A stretch of DNA of 64,000 nt from Desmodus rotundus. Taxonomy: Eukaryota; Chordata; Mammalia; Chiroptera; Phyllostomidae. Each line of letters opens with the position of its first letter. Within the stretch, counting starts at the first letter, position 1. The stretch spans positions 183,443,556 through 183,507,555 of the forward strand of contig NC_071389.1 in NCBI RefSeq assembly GCF_022682495.2, given 5' to 3'. Below the pieces are notes generated by a model. It saw nothing but the letters and a program-made list of their open reading frames with translations, did no database searches and was not told the DNA's origin. Positions 55,011-64,000 of this stretch are shown here, one piece after another. The position numbers and the translations under genes are program-made.

Positions 55011-58000
55011 TAGGCCAAACGAAATATGTCTGCAGACTGAATTCAGTTCTTGGGCTACCAATATGCATCTATGGTCTGACCTTGCATTTTCTATCTACAC
55101 TGTCCACAGACCTGGCTAGAATCTAGTTAGACTGACAGTTTGTCATTCTTACTTTCTCTTAGGAAATTATCACCTTATGGCTATTTCATGGTCACCCTTC
55201 TTATTCCACAGCTCCTATTACAACCCACCTTTCCCACCTTGTTTTCTAATCTGAGACTGTCTCTAGTTACTGAAACCCCGATGCTTATTCTAATGCAGAC
55301 CTTGTCTTCCAGATCTGGCTGTCACTGTCCATCCCCCCATTCACCTCTGAGAGTGAGCATTCAGGGACTGTAGATACTGCCAATTTATAAATAACAACAG
55401 CTGGAATGGAAAGGTATGTGGATGGACAGGGTTATTATTATTGGATGCTTCTCTCAATAAACACCAGGATATTTTTGCAGGGTAACAAGGCACCAGAAAA
55501 ATTCGCATCAGTTATGAAACTGTTCCTGGTAAGACTTTAGATAAAATTGCTGTTGTTCAGACAATTCTGTCATTTCATCCCTTATCCTCTGTCTCCTCTT
55601 TTCCTTATGCTTTCTGTCAGGTTCTCTTGCTTATCAAGCCCTTATCAGACGGGTGTGGTTTGTATATATTCGTGTCCCTTTTCCTGGTGTAGGATTGTAA
55701 TCATTTCTATGTGTTCGGCTTAATAAATCCTTTCTCCATACATTATTTGTTTGGTTTAGTTATGTGCAAAATATCTCAGCACCTGTGGCAGAATAGCTTG
55801 TAAATAAAGGAGGTATGTGTACACAATAAAATAATGTCCTACATGTCCCCTTATTAGCTTTCTGGGCAGTGTTTTTGTGGGGAATTACATTTTATATTGA
55901 ATCTGAGAATGAGTGTACTTGTGTTCCAAAGTACATGTCACTCTTCAAGTGACAGCTCCTGTCGATTATGTAGGACAAACCATTCAAAATTTGAATTTTG
56001 TTTTAAAGGCACATTACTATCTCTTTGTTGGCTGGTTAAAATACAGTTCAGATCATAGTTGAAGAAATATTATGATTGTGTTAGCCAATTAGTTACATTT
56101 TTAGATATGACTGAAATTAGAAATTATAGACAACAAATCCTGATTCTCATTAAGTCAGGAAACCTGTTCCCAGCATGCATTTGATGTCACAGTGGCAGGT
56201 GACTACTCCCTCTGTGTTACTCTTGTTTTAATCTTTATTAACAAAGAGTTGATTATACATCTTTTTGCTAAAAAGATTGGTTTATGCACCATCATCCTGC
56301 ACCTAACATCTCAAGTCTTTGCCTTTGAGTTTTGCTTTTTACTTTTTCTAAAGGCTCTCATTTCAGTTCTTTGAGACCAAAAAAATAAGACTGCTTGCAG
56401 TGTGGGAAGTACCCCCAATGCCCTTCAAAGATGGTATTTGTGTTACCTGTGTTTACTTGTTCATCCTGAGCTAAGAAGCTCCTCTCCTCACACAGTAGAG
56501 AAAAACCACCATTCTTGGGCTGGGTCAGAAAGGGGAGGTATAAACATCAGACTCCCGTGAAGCTCAGGTGACTGTTTGCAATGTGATTTTACAGAGACCA
56601 ACCCTCTTCTGTGAAGTTAGATCTTAGAGGAAAAAAGATACTGCACTGTGTACAGATATGGCTGTAAAGGGCCCCAGAAGCAGGTGAAAATAGGAAGCAT
56701 AGAGGCTATGAAATAATGGTCTAGAATTGTGCTGGAGTTTATGCTGTGCAGGGTGAGGGAGATGATAGCAGGTAGACTTGAGTATGGGCTGAAGCATGGG
56801 TCCTCATATATTATTTTCCAAACCTTTTCTATGTGTGGGACAAGCCCTGTTTCCAATAGTTCTGGGGAAGTGGGAGAGTTATTTGGGCTGTGTGCTTTAT
56901 TGACTCGGGACCAAATGGGGCCACAGATGTCATAATTTCCCTATTATCACTTTGTGGAGCGCTTCCTGGCCTCCCTTCATTATCTTGCTCCACATTAACA
57001 GTTAGAAGTAGCTTCTTTATAGGATCCAAATGCTGTTGACTCCCTTTGGCAGTGCTTCTGCTTGTGGGGACCCAGTGGGAGGACATATAGGAGCACAGCC
57101 TCTGCATTTCCAAAGCTGTTAATGTGGAATGCTCTGCTCACCTCTCTCTTCCCAGCATGGGGGACATTTCATTCTCCATGATAGAAAGACGACTAACTCA
57201 ACCACCCTCTACTCCCTGCCTTTTATTCCCAGCAAGAAGAGAAAGGCATAAACACTGGAAAGTGGAAATCACAGATAAGGGCTGTGTGTGTCCTAAGAGG
57301 AAAGATTATTACAGCTCATGTGCAGCCGTTCAGGGGGCACTTGATGTCCAGGGTCGCTTCCCAGGTGTGTGTGCATGAGATGGCTGGGCGGCCCAGCTGA
57401 GCAGGGCAGGCAATCAGTTTTGCATTCATATTCTGAGCCCAGGTCATTACTCTTCTCTGAGATTAATTCAACATATTTCCTTGTACTCTTCGTGATATGT
57501 ATGCCGTGATAGGTTTGAGGTTTTGGAAAGTGATGAAGGCGATCTCAGTGTTCTTTCCCTTTTCAGCTGCTAGTAATGCAGGTGTGTGTATTTGTATTCA
57601 AGTTTTTGCGCCTTTAGCAAAGAGATCTCATGGAATTCAGGGCCTAGAACAGTGCCTGGCTCACAGTCAAGCCTCAGAATAAGTAGCTAATGCCTGGATG
57701 AGTGAATGAACCTGACTCCACTATGCATCAGCTAAATAAACCCCAATTTCCTTATGTTTATGAGTGTGCATCATCATAGCAACTCTATATGGCTTCCCTA
57801 AAGAGTTAAATGAGACCATGTATATAAAAACCGTGGAAGGTGCCTACTTATAGTAGTTAGACATTTAAAGTTGGTTTTGGTTTTTTCGTTCTTCCTTCTC
57901 TTTCTTCCTCCTGAGCTTGTTATAAGCTGCCAAGGGAATTATGGGTGCAAATGTGCAAAAAAGTCTACACAAATACACTGTAGTTTTATTATTGTCTGGT

Positions 58001-59457
58001 GGGTCCTGGTGGACAAATGTAGAAGCACAATAGCTACATGGATGGCTCATTTGAAAGACTTCCCGTTCTCCGGCAGGCAAATGAGCAAGTGAAACACAAT
58101 GAAGTCTGCCTAATGGTACTTTTGTTGGAGCTGTGGGAGAAAGAGAAAGAAAAATCAGCATGTAGAAATGCTTAAGAGTTTAACTGGAGACTTAGGTGCC
58201 TATGCCCTCTCTATTGCTAGTGATATTTCCTTTTAAAAGTTACTGATAGCTACCCTGATCACCTAGGCCTGGGAAGGTGTGACCTGCATCCTGTCTAGAA
58301 ATCCATGCTCTGCTCAAGTTGAACCAGCCAGCACCCGGAGAACAAGCGAGTCCAAACACAGTCACATTCTTCAAAAGCTCTTGGATGGAGAATAACTATT
58401 CATTTGGTCTATTTTCCACTAGTGTGTTTATAGAATATTTAGGGTGAGGAAATATTTGTCTATGCTAGTGCATGTTTAAGAGGAGTAAATAGAGAAAGGA
58501 GAAGAAAGAAGGAGAAAATCCTGACTGGAGGCTGTGGGGCAGGAATGACAGAGAACTGGAAAGGGAGAGAGAACACCGAGCCTGTGGAAAAGGAAAACAG
58601 TCTAGCTTTTATTATATAAAGGGAGCCAAGCGAGATGAAGGCTCATAGAAGGAGAGAGTGATGGTGGACACCTGAACAACAGGAGAGGAGCGACTTGGTG
58701 GAAGCACACAGCAGGGGGGACGTTGGCTGCCTCCTGGGGGAGTGAAGGGGGCTGGTTGGTAACAGAAAGCATCCTCAGCAGGGAGAGGAGGGAGTATGAG
58801 ACAGACAGCAGATGCACACAGCAGGGAGCAGAGAGGCATCATAGAGCAGGGGAAGCAAAGAAATTAGGGATGGAAAAGACCTGTTCAGTCATTTCCTGCT
58901 CCCCACCGCTGCTAGTGCCTCTGTCTAGCATAGATTTTAAGATGTCTTCTGGATTACTACGCCCACACCTTCCTGTCCAAACGCTTCGCTGGAAGATGTG
59001 TCTTTCCACCACTTTTAGTTTCTGAATATACATATGTAAGACATAAAGAAAGACCAGGATAAAAATAAAAGACAGATAGTTGTCCTGAATACAGAAGCAC
59101 ACACCTGTTCAGCACCTGCTGTCTCTCCCGCGGGGTCTTGTCTACAAAGAAAATGACCACAGATTTCCAAAATGTTATTTAGAAAATTTGTTTGGTCTTG
59201 ATTTGAAGGGAGAGAAGAGGAGCTAAGTGAGAAGGGATGGGAGGTAGAGAACATGGGATGGGAGGAGGAGACTGGATGACATGGAAGGGTGGGAGGTGGA
59301 GGAAGCCTTCTTATTTCTAGAGGTAAGAAAATAGAAGGGTACAGAGGGAGGAAAATGGTGCAGAAGGGGCATGAGAAAATACAAAATCTCATTCTTTACT
59401 TTGCTTTAAGAATTTAGAGATCATGATCCGTGGTCAGAAACATTTTACAAGTAGCAC
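55011..59457. other. Unique DNA, no gene recognised
   Basis: No exon or named repeat apart from a small L2/MIR tail at 57640. A purine-rich low-complexity part lies near 58480-58860. Open frames of up to 125 codons on the minus strand (59015-59392) are pyrimidine-tract artefacts. Confidence 0.45.
57640..57720 (+). mobile_element. L2 or MIR 3' tail
   Basis: ggcctagaacagtgcctggc, tcacagtcaagcctcag and gatgagtgaatgaacc match the shared 3' terminus of L2/MIR. Confidence 0.5.
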
Positions 59458-59682
59458 TGAGATTCCCATCTGGGGGAGATTTTGCTCACCAGGAGATATT
59501 TGGCAATGTCTGGGGACATTTGTGGTTGTCCCAACTGGTTGTGTTTTGGCGGGGAGGTGTAGTATGAGTATCCATTAGAAGCCAGGAATGCTGTTAAACA
59601 TCTTATAATGCACAGGACAGTCCCTTATAACAAAGAATTACCAGGCTCAGAATGCCACTAGTGCTGAGGTTGAGAAGCCCTG
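59458..59682 (+). mobile_element. MER20 hAT-Charlie element
   Basis: gggggagattttgctcacca, gagatatttggcaatgtctg, gggacatttgtggttgtccc, tgctgttaaacatcttataa, tgcacaggacagtcccttat and a final gaggttgagaagccctg give nearly the whole MER20. The copy is non-autonomous. MER20 copies are known as hormone-responsive regulatory sequence in placental mammals; nothing here shows such use. Confidence 0.8.
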
Positions 59683-59934
59683 AACATATGTACACGTGCA
59701 TGTACACAAAAGTGAAATGAAGGGTGCACAAATAATCATTATTCATCTTCACTATGTGCAGTGCACAGTGACATTTTGTATTCTCGTTTATGTTATTATG
59801 TCATTAAACGATGTTGATCCAATCCACTAAATTAATTTCTTCATTCACGGTTTGGAAATACTGTGGAAAATGATAACAACACCACAAAATCCTCTGCTCC
59901 TTGAGAAGTGCCTTGCATAGTAACAGGTGCTCAG

Positions 59935-60290
59935 CAAAGACCTAAGGACATGCATGACCCAGCCCCTGGCTACTCATCTTTTCCTACTCTACCTTTCTTC
60001 TCCCTCAGGCTGTTCAAGGTACACTGCCTCCTTCCTGTCCCTTCCTGCCTCCAGCTTTGCTTCTCTGTCTGGGATGTGCCTCTCCTGGCTGTGGGCATGA
60101 TGGGGTCCTTCATGGGATCCTTCTTAGGGATCCAGGTCCTACTTCTAAATTTTATCTCTCCCCCCACCAGAATGAAGCTTTTGGAGAATGGGGATCTTGT
60201 CTGTTTTGTTTATGACTCTATCCCTAGTGCTTAGCATGGTGCCTGGAACATAACATTCACTTAAAAAATAATTTCTGGAAGCTTCTGAAT
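59935..60290 (+). mobile_element. L2 element, 3' part
   Basis: A pyrimidine-rich upstream part (ctgtctgggatgtgcctctc) leads to the L2 3' end: agcttttggagaatggggat, cttgtctgttttgtttatga, ctatccctagtgcttagcat, ggtgcctggaacataacatt and a terminal gaatgaatgaatga. Confidence 0.75.
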
Positions 60291-60899
60291 GAATGAATGA
60301 CCAAATACCTTTTGGACCGGGTAGAGTGAAACACTGCCGTGCAGTGTTCTTTGAGAGATTTTTGAGATCAGAATATTTCTATCTAAATATGACTAAAGTG
60401 GACCCAAGGGGGTGTGGTTTGTATCTCTTCCCTTTGCCTTTTCCCCAACATCATCTCATTCTAAAGCACATACTTTGTTCCAGCACTGCTCTCTTAAAGG
60501 AACTGCTGGCCCTTTCTGTTCTAGAAGCACCTGAGGGGTCTGGCATTCAAAATGGTTTTCCACTACCAAGTATTGCCATGATGTGAGCATAATTTATGGA
60601 TCTGTCTACTCCTTTCCAATCTGTAAGAAGGGGAATCCCTTCCTGCTCAATGATGGACTTAGGTAAGGCTTATCTCAGACATTTGACATGGCTGGTGTCT
60701 CTTTTTGAGTGAATATCAGCAAATGATCCCTTGAATGACACAAGGAGGGCATTGCTGCAAGTCCTTACATTTTCATTCTACTTTTATCGAGTTCCTGAAT
60801 TTAAAGTGGAGGAAGATCCAGGCAGATAATAAGGAGATGACAGACCTCCTCATTTTACAGATAGGGTGACTGACAAAGGGCTAGGGATACAAATTCTGA
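60291..60899. other. Unique DNA, MIR-like scrap
   Basis: No gene. cctcattttacagatagggt near 60848 is a possible inverted MIR core scrap. Confidence 0.4.
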
Positions 60900-61055
60900 T
60901 GGGTCTAACATCCACCTTACAAGCGAGGCTTATTGTTACCTATTCTTAAGATGAGAGGATGGGGGCACTAAGAGTTTATGGCATGCTCAAGCTAGACAAC
61001 TAATAAACAGTACGACCAGGAATCAACTTCAGGTCTTCTTCTGACTCAGAAAACC
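60900..61055 (-). mobile_element. MIR fragment
   Basis: acaagcgaggcttattgtta, cttaagatgagaggatgggg, ctagacaactaataaacagt and accaggaatcaacttcaggt fit the inverted MIR. Confidence 0.6.
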
Positions 61056-61589
61056 CAGATCCACAGATGTAGGTTGGGGAGACATCAACATTTAAGGAGT
61101 GCCTAAAGCCACAGGAAATGAGGCGTCCATTTAGTATATCATGTAGCATGAAGAGAGATGGGTGCCTGGGAATGAACCAGTAAACATTAGTATTTAAGAT
61201 CCATGCAGGGGAAGATAGACCGGAAAAGGGTGACTGAGAGGGAGGAGTAGAGACAGAATAGGAATGGGGGAGTGAAGGAGATCATGGGATCACAGAAGCC
61301 CAGGACAGGAGTGATCCAGAGGCCTAATGCTGCAAGAAATAGAATCAAAAGTTCCCTGGGAACAATGTTCTAAGGGTTTGGCAACATGGGAATAAGGAAG
61401 TGTTTGATGACTTTGAGGGCCATTATTTGAGTAGTCAAATTTCAGTGAATTGAGAAGCAAATAGAGGTAAAAAATGAGATGGAATGAACACAGCTTAATG
61501 TTTGAAGAGGAAAAGCAGGAGAGAACTCAGAATCAACACAGGTTGTGCTTATTTGTTCATTTGTTTTTAAGATAATAGAGAATGACATT
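61056..61589. other. Unique DNA, no gene
   Basis: Nothing recognised. Confidence 0.5.
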
Positions 61590-61715
61590 AGTGTAAGTGA
61601 TATCAGGGGATCACTTTGTGAAGTATGTGATTGTCTACCCACTAAGCTGTACACCTGAAACTAATAGAAAATAATACTGAATATCAACTGTAATTGAAAA
61701 ATAAACTAACACAAA
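61590..61715 (+). mobile_element. L1 3' end fragment
   Basis: gtgatatcaggggatcactt, ctaagctgtacacctgaaac, taatagaaaataatactgaa, tatcaactgtaattgaaaaa, taaa is a plus-strand L1M 3' terminus. Confidence 0.75.
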
Positions 61716-62435
61716 GGAGGCCCCAGTAGAGGAGATGGGTTGAGGATAGAAGTAAAAGAAGATCATGAAGAGCTCAAGGCCTCTGAATTCAAGAGAAGGT
61801 AAGTTTGCATTAACAGGAATTCAGAGTGAGATTTTAGACATAACAAATTAAAAATTCAACCCTGATATTAAATATCAACCATTAACTTTCTATAAAGTAA
61901 AATAACTCATATACAGATAAATCTTACCTCTTCTGGAGAGATCATCTCTCCATCTTCTTTTACCTTTTATAGCATTTACAACTTTCACTTACCTACCTTT
62001 GTTTCCTTATTTTTGTCTGTTTTTCAGTGCCATGTGGGGTCCATGGGGCAGATCCTGTGCCAGAGAAATGGCCTGAATATTTAGAAACTTTTCCCTTTGA
62101 AACAATTCTATTTGGAAACTGAGGTGATGCTAAGAGAAATCTCACATAAGACAGTTTTTAACTCAAGTTGAATAGTGAGAAAAAATGATCATCATTCAAA
62201 AAATGTGAGTGTGTGGACTTGGATTGCATTGAACAAGTAATAAACCCAAGGGCACATAAACCAAACAAAAGTTCTCTCTTGAGCCTGCGAGAGCTCTTGA
62301 AATAAGCATGCAATGCAGTTTTCTCTTGACCTTTCCTTTCACCTTGATAATTTTCAAATTAGAAACTGAAATTGTTAACACTAATTTGAAAAAGGTAGGA
62401 GGTGCTGGAAGGAATTTATTTATTTATTTATTCAT
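61716..62435. other. Unique DNA, no gene
   Basis: Nothing recognised; a (ttta)n run lies at about 62417-62433. Confidence 0.5.
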
Positions 62436-62570
62436 TTCAATTTTTTTTTTATTGTTGTTCAAGTATAGTTTTCTCCATTTACCCCCAACACTCCCCCCTG
62501 CCCCGGGAACTTTGTATGTTCTTCTCATTCTCCTCTCTCAGTCCTCTCATCTGTCACTCACTCTTGCTAG
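62436..62570 (-). mobile_element. Bat L1 3' end fragment
   Basis: tttttttattgttgttcaag, tatagttttctccatttacc and a C-rich untranslated part match the inverted 3' end of the L1 at 47912. Only about 135 bases inserted. Confidence 0.7.
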
Positions 62571-62934
62571 CTTACTCCCACTTGCAGAATGAACTTGGCA
62601 TTGCCTGGAAGAGAACAGGAGCACACACCACCACTGAAATTCTCCCCTTGGCTCCCCAGGACAAGTAAGGGAGCCTGCCAATATTTTTCTTTTGAGAGGA
62701 ACTTCCTGTTTTACAGATCACACACTGATTTTCAAAATTAAATAAGATAAAAATGCTGCATCTCTTCCAAACCCACAGAGATGGGTGCCATGGGACTGTG
62801 TGGGAAGCACAGTGAAGGAGAGGGCACTGGGCACCATGCAGACAGCAGGGCACAAGGTTCCAGTTTATAATTAGGTGACAATAGCATAGCATGGAATGTT
62901 CAAGGGCATTTAAGGAAGAGGGGAGTAGATTTAG
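62571..62934. other. Unique DNA, no gene
   Basis: Nothing recognised. Confidence 0.5.
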
Positions 62935-63110
62935 ATTCTGCTCTGCCACTTACTGGCTGGTGACCTTGGCCTGTACATCAACTTTTTCTGAACATTAATT
63001 TCCTCATATGTAAAACAGGCAATTTTGCATACATAGACCTGTGAGGATTAAATAGATCACCCATGAACATTACCCATGCAGTGTCTCAACAAATGCTAGG
63101 ATCTTCCATA
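62935..63110 (+). mobile_element. MIR element
   Basis: gattctgctctgccacttac, tggctggtgaccttggcctg, aatttcctcatatgtaaaac, gacctgtgaggattaaatag and gtgtctcaacaaatgctagg cover most of the MIR. Confidence 0.8.
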
Positions 63111-64000
63111 TTTGCATTCAATTTTGCACCCTAGATTACAGTCCTCTTCAGTTCCACTTTGAGTGAACAACACCATTAAGTAGGTATTTTGTCTCAAGTA
63201 TGCGGTGCAATTATAAGGGCCTGAGAGGAGGAAAATCAAAGGAGAATTCAAAGGTGGGGGTAGGAGGTGAGTTCAGTTTGGGGCATGCTAACTTTGAAAT
63301 GCCTCTGAGATTTTAAACAGGGGAACCAGCAGTCAAAACTTCAAAACTACTGGAGAGATATCAATCAACATAGGCAGTAGTAGGTAAAGAAAGTGAAAGA
63401 AACTCCTTGTACCCCAGGGACCACCATTTTTTAAAGGGCCAATGTGAGAATGAGATGCTGTAGCAGACTGAGATGAGTGGTGCAGGGGACTGGGAGACTG
63501 TGGCCACAGGTACCAAAGGGACCAAGAATCTCTGATAGCACAGTCACCACCACTGCCAGATTCAAGAGTGTACTTCAGTGAGACTGTAAAAAGTGTTCCT
63601 TAAAGTTTTTAAATTATGGAGTTCATGGGTTAACTTGATAGCAGTATTTCCAATGAAACAGGAGGGGCAGAAGCCAGAACACTGCATGAGGAAGTGGAGG
63701 TGATGAGTGTGAACTATTCTCTCAAGAAAGAGGGTCACAACCAGAGAAGGAGATGGGGTCAAGAGTGAATTGTGTATGTTAGATGAAGAAGCTTGAATGT
63801 GTAGATGGTCAGAGGGCAAGGAGACATAAGGGAGAGGAAGAGATTGAATTCATAAGAAAAAGAGAATATTTGGGGCAGGAATTGAGAGGAATGGGAGAGA
63901 ATTGGATTAGGGGGACGAGGGGAGTACCTTGTCCTCTGGGACTGGAGGAAAGATGATGTTGGTGCAGGCAGAGGGATTTGAGATGGAAAAGAGTCGTGCA
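63111..64000. other. Unique purine-rich DNA, no gene
   Basis: Nothing recognised; purine-rich towards the end of the window. Confidence 0.5.

Noticed and set aside
59015..59392. 125-codon minus-strand open frame
   Set aside because: Proline/serine/leucine-rich antisense of a purine-rich stretch; no domain.
62572..62949. 125-codon minus-strand open frame
   Set aside because: No domain, no splice or promoter context, overlaps the edge of an L1 tail and a MIR.

Overview
This is mammalian nuclear DNA, and the repeats point to a bat. No protein-coding gene, rRNA gene, intact tRNA gene, CRISPR array or prokaryotic feature can be supported anywhere in the 64 kb. Open frames are short, overlap on both strands, and mostly lie in repeats or simple sequence. 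The window is best read as intergenic or deep intronic DNA. The bat call rests on tRNA-headed SINEs of the VES type (16306-16510, 27522-27722, 28186-28288, 38620-38816, 48500-48670), on a half-L1 (HAL1) retrotransposon with a bat-type tail, and on L1 3' ends that finish in acaactgtaata. The tail of the 16306 SINE resembles copies I associate with Yangochiroptera, but I cannot name a species.

Layout. 0-5.4 kb: mostly unrecognised DNA with eroded MLT1-like and L1M scraps. 5.4-10.0 kb: a three-layer nest of retrotransposons. An old minus-strand L1 was broken by a younger plus-strand L1, which was then broken by a HAL1 element flanked by an exact 15-bp target duplication. 10.2-10.6 kb: an MLT1 LTR. 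10.7-21 kb: sparse repeats, an L1 tail, microsatellites, a young SINE and an L2, ending in a possible exon-like minus-strand block near 20.8-21.0 kb. 21-29 kb: GC-richer DNA with many MIR copies, MER5-like pieces, two bat SINEs and a perfect match to the CTCF core motif at 28589. 29.6 kb: a 201-bp hAT miniature element. 30-36 kb: AT-rich unique DNA that may be conserved, an old L1M, and a small tRNA-Lys-like fragment that looks like a reverse-transcribed 5' tRNA half. 36-48 kb: L2, SINE, L1, a 557-bp internally deleted mariner, another hAT element, and a MER5A split by an L1 plus a SINE. 48-64 kb: unique DNA with MIRs, an ERVL-type LTR, an MLT1 LTR, MER20, L2 and two short L1 tails.

No gene network can be described. 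The content is layered: ancient elements shared by mammals (MIR, L2, MER5, MER20, MLT1, L1M) form the background, and younger bat elements (SINEs, HAL1, L1, mariner, hAT) are inserted into them. Their order of arrival can be read in three places: 5.5-10 kb, 28.16-28.45 kb and 47.8-48.7 kb. Family names come from recalled consensus patterns, not from a search; edges are good to about 10-30 bases unless a target duplication is stated.
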